Positions 8,898 through 17,695 are shown, counted from the stretch's first letter. The stretch is DNA of 64,000 bases from Eubacteriales bacterium (GCA_030524545.1 JAUNGM010000014.1:29102-93101), one strand, 5' to 3'. The notes: generated from the sequence alone by a model not told the origin. A program made the numbers and translations.

Positions 8898-9436
8898 ACA
8901 GGATGTCGAAGGTGGTCGCCGTATGCGGCGTAAAAAATTCCGGAAAGACTACGCTCCTTGAAAAGCTGGTGAGGGAGCTGTCAGGTATGGGAATCAGGGC
9001 TGCGGTCATCAAGCATGACGGACATGATTTTTCCTGCGATATTCCCGGAACGGACAGCCACAGGCTATGGAGCGCCGGGGCTTATGGAACGGCAGTGTTT
9101 TCCGAGAATAGAATCTTTGTGCACAAAGAGGAAAGAACGGAACCGGGGAAGAAGGAACCGAAGAAGCAAAAAACAGAAGAAAAGATCCGGGAGCTTCTGG
9201 GTCTTTTTCCGGAGGCGGACATCATTTTTCTGGAAGGAATGAAAGAGAGCAGTTTTCCAAAGATTGAAGTCGTTCGGAAAGCAGTTTCCAGAGAGCCGGT
9301 GTCAAACCCGGAAGGAAGATTCCTGATCGTGACTGATCTGGAACCGGGAGAGTTTCCGGAGGAAATGTTTGCAGGGGAAGAGACGGCAGGTATGGAAGAG
9401 ACAGACCTGATCATTGAGAAAATCCTGCGCATTTGA
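8879..9436 (+). CDS. mobB: Molybdopterin-guanine dinucleotide biosynthesis adaptor
   Basis: A 185-residue GTP-binding protein that assists MobA in making or delivering the MGD cofactor. The P-loop GVKNSGKTTLLEKL and the downstream KHDGHDFSCDIPGTDSHR segment, followed by IIFLEGMKES, are typical of MobB. The ATG at 8879 has AAGGAAGGGG seven bases upstream and lies inside the end of moeA; an ATG at 8903 is the alternative. The middle has a lysine- and glutamate-rich stretch (about residues 80-100) not normally conserved. Confidence 0.9.
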   Translation: MGGNAVDRMSKVVAVCGVKNSGKTTLLEKLVRELSGMGIRAAVIKHDGHDFSCDIPGTDSHRLWSAGAYGTAVFSENRIFVHKEERTEPGKKEPKKQKTEEKIRELLGLFPEADIIFLEGMKESSFPKIEVVRKAVSREPVSNPEGRFLIVTDLEPGEFPEEMFAGEETAGMEETDLIIEKILRI

Positions 9437-9453
9437 GTAATGCTGCAGGATTT
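9420..9453 (+). terminator. Hairpin overlapping the mobB stop codon
   Basis: AAATCCTGC and GCAGGATTT form a perfect outer stem with an inner CATT/AATG pairing. It is followed by only three T residues, so it may be a weak terminator or a 3'-end stabilising structure for the Mo cofactor genes. Confidence 0.5.
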
Positions 9454-9547
9454 GGATCTTATGTCTGAAAACACCCGGGCAGCAGCAAAATGCATAAAAA
9501 CTTGTCCGATACTTCTACAAAACCCCGAAGTATTTTATGGAAGAATG

Positions 9548-9556
9548 TGTTATACT
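9548..9556 (+). promoter_or_regulatory. Candidate pyk promoter (extended -10)
   Basis: TGTTATACT gives a TATACT -10 box with the TGn extension. No good -35 box is found at the normal distance. It lies about 120 bases before pyk, leaving room for a structured leader. Confidence 0.5.
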
Positions 9557-9585
9557 AATTACAAATTGCAATTATGGAAATAACT

Positions 9586-9640
9586 CCGCTTATCGGGCGG
9601 CGAGGGGGCCGGACGATAGGTAACGATTCAGGATTGCAGC
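9586..9640 (+). promoter_or_regulatory. Structured GC-rich leader upstream of pyk
   Basis: A GC-rich island in an otherwise AT-rich gap. CTTATCG near 9589 can pair with CGATAGG near 9616 around an inner GGC/GCC stem and a GAGGGG loop. A later GCAGCCG could instead compete for the GGCGGC arm. I do not recognise a known riboswitch class. It ends about 35 bases before the pyk ribosome site. Confidence 0.4.
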
Positions 9641-9674
9641 CGAATAAAAAGCGAAAATACAAGGAGGGCTACAA

Positions 9675-11087
9675 ATGCGCAAGACAAAAATCATCTGTAC
9701 GATCGGACCATCCAGTGACAATGAGGAGACCCTGACCCAAATGTGCCAGGCCGGCATGAATATTGCCAGACTGAATTTTTCCCATGGAACCCATGAGGAG
9801 CATCAGGTGAAGATCGACCTTGTAAAAAGAGTCCGTGAAAAACTGGATCTTCCCATTGCTATCATGCTGGATACCAAAGGCCCGGAATACCGCATTAAGA
9901 CCTTTGAAAACAAAAAGATCCGCCTGGAAGACGGCGATATCTTTACCTTTACAACGGATGACATAGTAGGAGACCAGACAAGAGTTGCCGTTACCTACAA
10001 GCATCTGATTGATGACCTGAAGGTGGGAGATACGATTCTGGTTAATAACGGACTGGTCATTTTTGAGGTTCAGAGCCTGGAAGGAAGCAATGCCGTATGT
10101 AAAGTAATTGCAGGCGGTGAATTATCCGACAGAAAGAGCATGAATTTCCCGAACCGTCTTTTGACGAATGAATATCTCAGCGAACAGGATAAGGAAGACC
10201 TTCTTTTTGGTATTAAGAATGATGTGGATTTTGTAGCCGCATCCTTCGTATCCACCAAGCAGGACATGAAAGACATCCGCGATTTCCTGGATGCCAACGG
10301 CGGCAAAAATATTGACATCATTGCCAAGATCGAGAATCGTTCCGGTGTGGAGAATATTGATGAGATCTGCAGCATTGCTGACGGCATCATGGTAGCCCGC
10401 GGCGATCTGGGTGTGGAGATTCCGTTTGTGGAAGTACCTTCCGTTCAGAAGCTTTTGATCCGTAAATGCCGCCTGATGGGCAAGAGAGTTATCACTGCAA
10501 CGGAGATGCTGGAATCCATGATCCACAATCCGCGTCCTACCCGTGCAGAGATTTCTGACGTTGCAAATGCAGTGTATGACGGAACTTCCGCAGTCATGCT
10601 TTCCGGTGAATCCGCAGCAGGTGATTTCCCTGTGGCAGCAGTGAAGAATATGGCAGAGATCGCAGAATTTACAGAGAAGAGAATTGACTATACGGAATGG
10701 TTCCATTCCACCAAGTATGAGATTCAGAATAATCTGGATGCCATTTCCCACGGTACCTGTGCAATGGCCATTGACGTAAAGGCCAAGGGAATCGTAGTAA
10801 GCTCCTTAAGCGGAACAACCGCCCGTATGGTCAGCCGTTTCCGCTGTCCTGTGGATATTATCGGGATGACCACCTCTGAGAAGGTATGGCGTAAACTGAA
10901 TATGAGCTGGGGTGTAACACCGGTACTCAGCGAAGAATTCAATTCCCAGGATGTAATGTTCTACCATGGAACCAGATCTGCAAAAGAAATCTTCGGCCTG
11001 AACAAGGGCGACAGTATTGTGCTGACAGGCGGACAGATCAATGGCAAGACCGGAAATACCAATACCATTAAAATCGAAACAATCTAA
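9675..11087 (+). CDS. pyk: Pyruvate kinase
   Basis: A 470-residue pyruvate kinase, which converts PEP and ADP to pyruvate and ATP in the last step of glycolysis. Diagnostic segments are IGPSSDNEETL and ARLNFSHG at the start, LDTKGPEYR near residue 70, DVDFVAASFV near 185, IAKIENRSGVENIDEI near 215 and VARGDLGVEIP near 240, then TATEMLESM with NPRPTRAE. It has the short form that ends after the allosteric domain, without the extra PEP-utiliser domain of some Firmicutes enzymes. AAGGAGGG precedes the ATG, and it is a single-gene unit between its own leader and a terminator. Confidence 0.97.
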   Translation: MRKTKIICTIGPSSDNEETLTQMCQAGMNIARLNFSHGTHEEHQVKIDLVKRVREKLDLPIAIMLDTKGPEYRIKTFENKKIRLEDGDIFTFTTDDIVGDQTRVAVTYKHLIDDLKVGDTILVNNGLVIFEVQSLEGSNAVCKVIAGGELSDRKSMNFPNRLLTNEYLSEQDKEDLLFGIKNDVDFVAASFVSTKQDMKDIRDFLDANGGKNIDIIAKIENRSGVENIDEICSIADGIMVARGDLGVEIPFVEVPSVQKLLIRKCRLMGKRVITATEMLESMIHNPRPTRAEISDVANAVYDGTSAVMLSGESAAGDFPVAAVKNMAEIAEFTEKRIDYTEWFHSTKYEIQNNLDAISHGTCAMAIDVKAKGIVVSSLSGTTARMVSRFRCPVDIIGMTTSEKVWRKLNMSWGVTPVLSEEFNSQDVMFYHGTRSAKEIFGLNKGDSIVLTGGQINGKTGNTNTIKIETI

Positions 11088-11112
11088 ATGGTGTAAAGCA
11101 AAAGTAAAATAA

Positions 11113-11160
11113 GAAAAGCCATCGTTCCCCTCCTTTCCGGACAGATAACGATGGCTTTTT
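11113..11160 (+). terminator. Rho-independent terminator after pyk
   Basis: GAAAAGCCATCGTT pairs with AACGATGGCTTTTT across a loop of about 21 bases and ends in T residues. It starts about 25 bases after the pyk stop. Confidence 0.85.
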
Positions 11161-11184
11161 GATATCGTCACGGGAGGAATGGAT

Positions 11185-11874
11185 ATGAGAGAAAGTTATT
11201 TGACAAATGCAGAAGGAAAACGGGCGGATAATTACGAACTGACCTGTGAAAAGTGGCGGAACATCTTTCTGGAAATGGATCAGGAAAAACTGGCAGAGCG
11301 CTTTGGACTGGAAAGTGACGGAGAAGCATTGTATATTACATATTATGCGCAGAAATACCGCATAGACCGCCGAAACGGAATGATCACCCTGGCGGACTAT
11401 CCGGAACAGAAACTGGCCTTTAATACACTGATGTCTATTTATAATCTTTTCTATTATGCAAAGCCGGGAGCAGCGGTGAAAGGAGAATTTGTACCCTTCC
11501 GCCAGGTGAAGCGGGCGGCACCCTTTGATCCGGCATTCCAGCGGACCGTACTGAAGCCCCTGGCAAAAACTTTTGAAGGGCGGATGGAACTGCTGGAAAA
11601 GGCCTGCACAGCTCTTCACGGATCACCTGTCCGGCAGGGAGATGTGGGATATGTGATCAAAGCCTTTGACTGCATGCCCCTTACTATGATCTTCTGGGAC
11701 GGGGATGAGGAATTTGAGGCACAGGCAAACATTCTCTTTGATGCGGATATCACGGATTTTATCCATGAGGAAAGTGTGGTATGCGTTGCCTCTGACCTTG
11801 TGCGCCGCCTGTCTGAGGAAGCCGGGGTGAAGGAAGCGGGGCAGCTTATGGGAAATGATATCAGGCGGAAATAA
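11185..11874 (+). CDS. DUF3786 domain protein, function unknown
   Basis: A 229-residue soluble protein that fits DUF3786, a domain found alone or attached to Fe-S or corrinoid proteins in anaerobes. The segments supporting this are PFRQVKRAAPFDPAFQ in the middle and the FEAQANILFDADITDFI near residue 190 that ends the domain. There are only a few scattered cysteines and no clear metal-binding motif. The ATG at 11185 is preferred to that at 11179 because GGGAGGA then sits at normal spacing. It stands alone between the pyk terminator and a LacI-type promoter, so context gives no clue to function. Confidence 0.65.
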   Translation: MRESYLTNAEGKRADNYELTCEKWRNIFLEMDQEKLAERFGLESDGEALYITYYAQKYRIDRRNGMITLADYPEQKLAFNTLMSIYNLFYYAKPGAAVKGEFVPFRQVKRAAPFDPAFQRTVLKPLAKTFEGRMELLEKACTALHGSPVRQGDVGYVIKAFDCMPLTMIFWDGDEEFEAQANILFDADITDFIHEESVVCVASDLVRRLSEEAGVKEAGQLMGNDIRRK

Positions 11875-11879
11875 ATATC

Positions 11880-11924
11880 CGGAAACTGCTGTACATCAGA
11901 ATCCGGAAACTGCTGTTCCTCAGA
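11880..11924 (+). repeat. Short tandem direct repeat before the first LacI gene
   Basis: ATCCGGAAACTGCTGT occurs twice, at about 11877 and 11901, each followed by a similar C(A/C)TCAGA. The unit is about 24 bases. It lies just upstream of the promoter of the regulator gene and could be a binding site or a replication-slippage scar. Confidence 0.5.
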
Positions 11925-11928
11925 AGCA

Positions 11929-11957
11929 TTGACAAAAAGTGAAAAACGCAATAAAAT
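11929..11957 (+). promoter_or_regulatory. Promoter of the first LacI-type regulator
   Basis: TTGACA (11929-11934), 17 bases, TAAAAT (11952-11957). A TTAACTTAA motif lies at 11974-11982, just downstream of the expected start, which fits autoregulation by this LacI protein or its paralogs. Confidence 0.75.
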
Positions 11958-12027
11958 AAAAATTAATTAGTTTTTAACTTAAATAATGAAGAAAGAAAAA
12001 TAAATGGAAGAAACGAGAGGGGCAGAT

Positions 12028-13056
12028 ATGGCGAAGGCAGTAACGCTTGCGGATATAGGGAAACGGCTGAATGTAAGTGCGGTGACGGTTTCCAAGGCGC
12101 TTTCCGGGCAGAAGGGCGTCAGCGCGGAAATGCGCAGCAGAATCATTGAGATTGCGGAAGAGATGGGCTATACGAAAAGCGCCACGGAAGAAAAGAAGAG
12201 CTATACCATCGGTGTGATCGTGGCAGAGCGTTATCTTGGAGATGGGCAGTCCTTTTACTGGCAGTTATATCAGGAAATCTCTCAGAGGGCGATTGCTGTC
12301 AACTGTTTTACGATTTTTGAAGTAATCGAACATCGGATGGAAAAAGAGGGAGGCCTGCCGAAAATTATTACGGAAAAGAAGGTAGATGGTCTGATCGTAA
12401 TGGGCGCCTTTAAGTCAGGGTATGCCAATTATCTGGCCTGTGCTGTTAAAATTCCATTTCTGTACCTGGATACTCCGGGCACTTTGGACACCTGCGATTC
12501 TGTTGTTTCCAATAACCTGATGGGAGGGTATCGGATGACCAACTATCTGTTTGAAATGGGACACAGCCGCATTGGCTATGTAGGGACAAGGCTGGCCACC
12601 ACAAGCATTGATGACCGCTATCTGGGGTATGTCAAGTCCCTGATGGGGCATGGGATTCCTTTACGGGAGGATTGGATCATTGATGACCGCGACCGGGAAA
12701 CAGGCGCTGTAGATGCGGAAATAAATTTCCGGCTTCCGAAGGAGATGCCGACGGCGTTTTTTTGCAACTGTGATACTTCTGCCTGCATTTTGATCCGAAA
12801 GCTGAAGGATGCGGGATATTCCGTTCCGGGAGATGTTTCTGTGGTGGGATTTGATAATTTTGTGACAGAGCGGTTTCAGGATGTTGGCCTTACCACTTAT
12901 GAGATCAATACAAAAGAAATGGCAAGACGTGCAGTACACATATTGACTCATAAGCTGAACAATTCCAATTACTCCACCGGGATGTTTATGCTTCCGGGAA
13001 GGTTTATTGAGCGTGACAGCGTGAGTAGGATCGGCCCGGAGGTACCGTTTATTTAA
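12028..13056 (+). CDS. LacI-family transcriptional regulator (paralog 1)
   Basis: A 342-residue repressor-type regulator. The N-terminal helix-turn-helix and hinge are clear (TLADIGKRLNVSAVTVSKAL, residues ~5-24), followed by a periplasmic-binding-protein-like sensor domain ending in VSVVGFDNF. It is probably a sensor of a manno-oligosaccharide product and controls the alpha-galactosidase and transporter genes downstream. The ATG at 12028 is chosen for its GAGAGGGG site. It closely resembles the two LacI proteins at 15630 and 16661, sharing landmarks such as SFYW.LYQ, DRY.GY.KSL and LPKEMPTAF.CNCD, so the three arose by duplication. The effector is inference. Confidence 0.9.
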   Translation: MAKAVTLADIGKRLNVSAVTVSKALSGQKGVSAEMRSRIIEIAEEMGYTKSATEEKKSYTIGVIVAERYLGDGQSFYWQLYQEISQRAIAVNCFTIFEVIEHRMEKEGGLPKIITEKKVDGLIVMGAFKSGYANYLACAVKIPFLYLDTPGTLDTCDSVVSNNLMGGYRMTNYLFEMGHSRIGYVGTRLATTSIDDRYLGYVKSLMGHGIPLREDWIIDDRDRETGAVDAEINFRLPKEMPTAFFCNCDTSACILIRKLKDAGYSVPGDVSVVGFDNFVTERFQDVGLTTYEINTKEMARRAVHILTHKLNNSNYSTGMFMLPGRFIERDSVSRIGPEVPFI

Positions 13057-13147
13057 AGAAAATTCTAAGAAAAAAATTTAACAGGAAAATGTAAAGAATA
13101 AAATCCGCGCAGCGTCAGATGTGCGGGGCAGTTATAGAAAGGTAATG

Positions 13148-13200
13148 AAGCGGCTATTGTGTTCTCTTTCCGGGGAGAACAGATATCCGCTTATTTTTTT
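13148..13200 (+). terminator. Terminator after LacI paralog 1
   Basis: AAGCGG and CCGCTT form the base of a stem, with TGTTCTC and GAGAACA pairing inside, followed by TTATTTTTTT. It separates the regulator from the alpha-galactosidase promoter. Confidence 0.7.
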
Positions 13201-13244
13201 ATACTATAGGATACTTCGGCTATTCTGAAAAAGTAAAAAAGAAA

Positions 13245-13280
13245 TTGACTTTTTATAAATATTAAGTTAAGATTAACTAA
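13245..13280 (+). promoter_or_regulatory. Promoter and operator of the alpha-galactosidase gene
   Basis: TTGACT (13245-13250), 17 bases, TAAGAT (13268-13273). TTAAGTTAA at 13262-13270 and the dyad AGTTAA-GA-TTAACT at 13265-13278 overlap the -10 box, where a bound repressor would block polymerase. The same motif recurs at the other mannan-locus promoters. Confidence 0.7.
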
Positions 13281-13340
13281 AAATAAGCTAAAACAAAAGA
13301 AAAAAGAAGCTAAGCAAACCGGATAAGGAGGAAAATATGA

Positions 13341-15533
13341 ATGGCCATCCAATTTGACCTCTCAAAAAAAATATTTAAACTGGATACCTGCACTACTTCC
13401 TATGTGATCGGCCTTTCTCCGGAGGGGTATGTGGGTCATATTTACTACGGCCCACGGCTGAATTTTATGTGCACGAACTCCCTTCTGCGCATGGAGGAAC
13501 GTCCTTATACCCCATCCGTGAATAGAAGAGAAAAATGTTCCTTCCTGGATTTTTTTCCTATGGAATACCCTACGGGAGGAATTGGGGATTACAGGGAAAG
13601 CTGTCTGGATGTCCGCAGTGAAAACGGCTCCATGGCCTGTGAAATCTTTTATCAACACCATACGATCCAAAAGGGAAAACCTGCCCTGAACGGACTTCCT
13701 GCTTCTTTCGGAGCGGAAAATGAGGTGGAAACCCTGGAAATCTTCTGTGAGGATCCCGTCCTGAAGCTGCAGGTGGTTTTGTCCTATTCCGTATTTGTAC
13801 AGGAAGATATTATCACCAGGAATGTGAAAATCCTCAATCAGGGAACCGGACGCCTGCGCCTGGAAAAGGTATACAGTGCCTGCCTGGATATGGACAATGA
13901 AGAATTTGAAATGCTTTATCTTTGCGGTTCCTGGGCGAGAGAGAATCATCTCCGGAGAGGAAAGGTACGCAGGGGCAGGCAGCGGATTTCTTCCAATAAG
14001 GGAGAATCGGGCCATCAGGAACACCCGTTTCTGGCACTTGTGACACCGGAGACCACCCAGACAACAGGGAAGGTATACGGAATGCATTTCGTATATTCCG
14101 GAAATTTCCTTGCCCAGGCGGAGCAGACGCAGTTTGGGCAGGTGCGTATGGTGATGGGAATCAATCCGGAAGAGTTCTGCTGGAACCTGGAACCCGGATG
14201 TGAATTTCAGGCACCGGAGGCGGTGCTGGTGTACTCTAATGAGGGGCTGGGGAAAATGACCAGAAGCCTTCACGATTTTTATCGCAGCCACATGATTCGC
14301 AGCAAATACCTGTATCAAAAGAGACCGATTCTTATCAATAACTGGGAGGCTACTTACTTTGATTTTGACACGGAAAAGCTTCTCTCCATCGCCAGAGAAG
14401 CCCAAAAGGACGGCATCGAAATGCTGGTCATGGATGACGGCTGGTTCGGTAAGCGTAATTGTGATGACAGTTCTCTGGGGGACTGGTATGTAAATGAGGA
14501 AAAGCTTCCGCAGGGACTTCCAGATCTTGTAAATAAGGTACGGGAAATCGGTCTGGAGTTTGGTATCTGGTTTGAACCGGAGATGATCTCGCCTGATTCC
14601 GGGCTCTATCGTGCCCATCCGGATTGGGTTATCCGGATTCCGGGGAGGGAGCCCGGACAGAGCCGTGCACAGTATGTGCTGGATCTTTCCAGGCCGGAGG
14701 TGCGTGACTATGCTTACGAAAGCGTTGCCCGGATTCTCAGAAGTGCCCCTATTTCCTATTTGAAGTGGGATATGAACCGTCAGCTCTGTGATATGGGAAG
14801 CTCCTATCTTGCAGCGGACGCACAGCAGGAGCTTTTTCACAGATATGTACTGGGCGTTTATGAAATGCAGGAGCGTCTGGTAACGGAATTTCCGGATCTC
14901 CTTCTGGAAAACTGCTCCAGCGGCGGCGGCCGGTTTGACCCGGGAATGCTGTATTACAGCCCGCAGATCTGGTGCTCCGATGATACGGATGCCATGGAAC
15001 GTCTGCGGATTCAGGAGGGAGCAGCCATGCTGTATCCTCTGTCTTCCATCGGTGCACATATAAGCGACTGCCCGAATCATGTAACAGGAAGAACGACGCC
15101 GTTTGCCACAAGAGGACATGTGGCGCTTGCGGGAACATTCGGCTATGAGCTGGATATTACCAGGATTCCCAAAGAGGACCGGTGCCAGATCCCGGGACAG
15201 GTGGAAACCTGCCGCAGATATCAGCATTTGATCCGGACAGGAGATTATTACCGCATTGCCTCCTGGTCGGAAGCGGCCCCATATGACTGCTGGGAGGTAG
15301 CGGCCAAAGACCGGAGGGAGGCGCTGGTCACGTATGTCCAGGTACTTGCCGTGCCCAATATCCACAGCCGGAAAGTTCTTCTTCAGGGTCTTGCTCCGGA
15401 GAAACGATATATTCTGGAGGAAACCGGGGAAGTATATACAGGGGAAGAACTGATATACTGCGGTTTTTTGATAAAAGAGCTGTACGGAGACTGCCAAAGC
15501 AGACTGTATCATTTTGTGGCTGCCAAGGAGTGA
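13341..15533 (+). CDS. GH36 alpha-galactosidase
   Basis: A 730-residue family GH36 enzyme that removes alpha-1,6-galactose from galactomannan or raffinose-type oligosaccharides. The catalytic nucleophile is Asp477 in YLKWDMNR and the acid/base is Asp547 in WCSDDTD, almost the same positions as in the Geobacillus enzyme. Other family blocks are LVMDDGWFGKR, FGIWFEPEMI and ENCSSGGGRFDPG. There is no signal peptide, so it acts in the cytoplasm on imported oligosaccharides. The ATG at 13341 follows AAGGAGG; another ATG at 13337 is out of frame. It has its own promoter with operator-like repeats and precedes two more LacI genes, as the GH36 gene does in the mannan locus of Roseburia intestinalis. 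Confidence 0.95.
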   Translation: MAIQFDLSKKIFKLDTCTTSYVIGLSPEGYVGHIYYGPRLNFMCTNSLLRMEERPYTPSVNRREKCSFLDFFPMEYPTGGIGDYRESCLDVRSENGSMACEIFYQHHTIQKGKPALNGLPASFGAENEVETLEIFCEDPVLKLQVVLSYSVFVQEDIITRNVKILNQGTGRLRLEKVYSACLDMDNEEFEMLYLCGSWARENHLRRGKVRRGRQRISSNKGESGHQEHPFLALVTPETTQTTGKVYGMHFVYSGNFLAQAEQTQFGQVRMVMGINPEEFCWNLEPGCEFQAPEAVLVYSNEGLGKMTRSLHDFYRSHMIRSKYLYQKRPILINNWEATYFDFDTEKLLSIAREAQKDGIEMLVMDDGWFGKRNCDDSSLGDWYVNEEKLPQGLPDLVNKVREIGLEFGIWFEPEMISPDSGLYRAHPDWVIRIPGREPGQSRAQYVLDLSRPEVRDYAYESVARILRSAPISYLKWDMNRQLCDMGSSYLAADAQQELFHRYVLGVYEMQERLVTEFPDLLLENCSSGGGRFDPGMLYYSPQIWCSDDTDAMERLRIQEGAAMLYPLSSIGAHISDCPNHVTGRTTPFATRGHVALAGTFGYELDITRIPKEDRCQIPGQVETCRRYQHLIRTGDYYRIASWSEAAPYDCWEVAAKDRREALVTYVQVLAVPNIHSRKVLLQGLAPEKRYILEETGEVYTGEELIYCGFLIKELYGDCQSRLYHFVAAKE

Positions 15534-15629
15534 AAGTACAGGGAGTGACAAAGTTACAGAATGCCGTGGGAATCTTTGACGATCTGAAAATCATCGGAAA
15601 TGAAAAATAGAATCCAGGAAGAAAAGAAT

Positions 15630-16655
15630 ATGGAAAAAAGTGCAAAGAAAAATGCAGTTACACAGACAGATATTGCAAGAGAATTAAATATCAGTGTGGT
15701 GAGTGTATCCAATGCGCTTGGCGGAAAGCGGGGCGTCAGTGAACAACTGCGGCAGCGTATTCTGGATGCGGCAGAGGAATTGGGATACAGAAGAAACAAT
15801 CAGACAGAGACACAGGAAAATGGCGCTCTTTGTATTGGTATCTTGATATCGGAACGCTATCTGAGTGAAAGTGTAAGCTTTTATAAGAACATTTATCAGG
15901 AAATTGTCCGCGCTGCTTCCGATAAACAAATATTTACGGTTTTGGAGATTCTGGATAAAGAGGACGAGACTAAGACGGCGATGCCTGACATGCTGTACAA
16001 GGAACAGCTTCATGGTATTCTTGTGCTTGGAGAGCTGAAAAAAGAATATATAAGGCTGATGAAAAAAGAAAGCGGAATTCCCGTGATCTTTGTTGATTTT
16101 TATGCGGATGTGCCGGATACGGATTTTGTTATCAGCGATGGATACCATGGTACTTATCAGCTTACCAGGAGCCTGATCGAATCAGGATACCGGGACATTG
16201 CTTTTGTGGGAAATATAAAGGCAACCTCCAGTATCATGGATCGGTATCTGGGGTACCGTAAGGCTATGATGGAGAAGCGGCTTCCGGTCTGCGGGGATCG
16301 GCTGATAAAGGACAGGAAGGAGTGGGATTCGGAAATTTATGTAGAGCTTCCTGTGGAGCTGCCGGAGGCCTTTGTGTGTAACTGCGACAGAACGGCAATG
16401 CTTGTAATTACCCTGCTTAAAGATAGAGGCTGTCTTGTTCCGGAGAATGTGGGAGTGACCGGATTTGACTACTTTGCTCCCGATAACAACAGCGGGATTC
16501 GGCTTTCTACATATGATGTAGATTGCAGGGCTATGGCACGGATCAGCATCAATGCGTTGATTCGGAAGATTCGGCATCCGGATTCGCCTGCAAGAGTACG
16601 GATGGTGTCCGGACAGGTGATTATGGGAAATAGTTTTATTCGTAAGGAAGAGTGA
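15630..16655 (+). CDS. LacI-family transcriptional regulator (paralog 2)
   Basis: A 341-residue regulator with an N-terminal helix-turn-helix (TQTDIARELNISVVSVSNAL) and a sugar-sensing domain. It is homologous over its length to paralogs 1 and 3 but is the most divergent in the ligand-binding part (for example ELPEAFVCNCDRTAM and VGVTGFDYF). The ATG at 15630 is preferred to that at 15600 because AGGAAG lies at suitable distance. It begins about 100 bases after the alpha-galactosidase and is likely co-transcribed with it and with paralog 3, whose start is 5 bases downstream. Confidence 0.88.
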   Translation: MEKSAKKNAVTQTDIARELNISVVSVSNALGGKRGVSEQLRQRILDAAEELGYRRNNQTETQENGALCIGILISERYLSESVSFYKNIYQEIVRAASDKQIFTVLEILDKEDETKTAMPDMLYKEQLHGILVLGELKKEYIRLMKKESGIPVIFVDFYADVPDTDFVISDGYHGTYQLTRSLIESGYRDIAFVGNIKATSSIMDRYLGYRKAMMEKRLPVCGDRLIKDRKEWDSEIYVELPVELPEAFVCNCDRTAMLVITLLKDRGCLVPENVGVTGFDYFAPDNNSGIRLSTYDVDCRAMARISINALIRKIRHPDSPARVRMVSGQVIMGNSFIRKEE

Positions 16656-16660
16656 GCAGC

Positions 16661-17695
16661 ATGGGTGGAAAGCCTACATTAAAAGATATTGCCGGGAAGC
16701 TTCAGGTGAGTACCGTAACGGTATCAAATGCCCTGGCAGGGCGAAGCGGCGTCGGCGAGGAACTAAGAAGCAGAATCATACAGGAAGCAAGGGCAATAGG
16801 ATATCAGCGCGGAAAGCGAAAAGAAAAAGCTTCTTCTGCCAAAAAAAGAACTTTGGTGGGAATGAAAATAGGCGTGATTACGGAGGAACGCTATCTGGAA
16901 AAATTTACTTCATTTTATTGGGAACTGTACCAGAAGATTGTGATAGAGGCTTCCCAAAACGGCAATTTTGTCCTTTTGGAGGTTTTGACAGAGGAAATGA
17001 GACGGTTTGGGGAGCTGCCGAAGCTTGTGCAGCAGAGCCAGGTGGATGCCCTGATCGTGCTTGGGAGAATGTCCACGCCATATCTGCATAAGCTGCATGA
17101 TTTATTTATGGAGCCTATGGTTCTGATGGATTTTGATGATGTGGAAATTTCCTGTGATTCGGTGATTTCCAATGGCTTTTACGGGATGTATTATATGACG
17201 AATTATCTCATTCATGCCGGGCATACAAAGCTGGGATTTGTAGGCTCTTATCTGGCAACGGACAGTATTATGGACCGGTATCAGGGATTTACAAAATCGC
17301 TTCTGGAGCATGGGCTTTTAGAGAGGGAAGAATGGATTCTGGATGACCGCGATACGGATACGGGAAAAACCTTTGTTAATCTTCCAAAGGAAATGCCGAC
17401 GGCATTTGTATGCAACTGTGACCTTACTGTAAATTTAATGGCAGAGGAGCTTAGGAAAGCCGGATACCGTATTCCGGAAGATATTTCGCTGGTGGGCTTC
17501 GACGATTTCCTTGCAGAAGGTGACATGAAGGGAAAGATCACCACCTATTCCGTTGATATGGAAGCAATGGCTCATTACGGACTGAAGCTTTTGATGAAAC
17601 GGAAAAAGGGCGAGTTGGATGAAAAAATTGTGAGAATTGTGGAAGGCCGGCTGATAGAACGAAGTTCTGCGGCAAAGTATCCGTTTTGCGGGTAA
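16661..17695 (+). CDS. LacI-family transcriptional regulator (paralog 3)
   Basis: A 344-residue regulator with helix-turn-helix TLKDIAGKLQVSTVTVSNAL and a sensor domain very similar to paralog 1 (RYQGFTKSLLEHG, LPKEMPTAFVCNCD, ISLVGFDDF). The ATG at 16661 is used; a GTG at 16652 overlapping the previous stop is an alternative. A lysine- and serine-rich linker (about residues 50-70) follows the DNA-binding domain. It lies directly upstream of the transporter promoter with its TTAA(G/C)TTAA sites, making it a likely regulator of that promoter. Confidence 0.88.
   Translation: MGGKPTLKDIAGKLQVSTVTVSNALAGRSGVGEELRSRIIQEARAIGYQRGKRKEKASSAKKRTLVGMKIGVITEERYLEKFTSFYWELYQKIVIEASQNGNFVLLEVLTEEMRRFGELPKLVQQSQVDALIVLGRMSTPYLHKLHDLFMEPMVLMDFDDVEISCDSVISNGFYGMYYMTNYLIHAGHTKLGFVGSYLATDSIMDRYQGFTKSLLEHGLLEREEWILDDRDTDTGKTFVNLPKEMPTAFVCNCDLTVNLMAEELRKAGYRIPEDISLVGFDDFLAEGDMKGKITTYSVDMEAMAHYGLKLLMKRKKGELDEKIVRIVEGRLIERSSAAKYPFCG

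Noticed and set aside
9586-9640. Known riboswitch (TPP, c-di-GMP, fluoride, THF or ZTP class) before pyk
   Set aside because: None of the conserved core sequences of these classes is present; only a generic hairpin can be supported.
13362-15551. A 729-codon open frame on the minus strand opposite the GH36 gene
   Set aside because: The plus-strand protein has all GH36 catalytic blocks. The opposite frame reads as low-complexity, His- and Arg-rich sequence with no recognisable domain.
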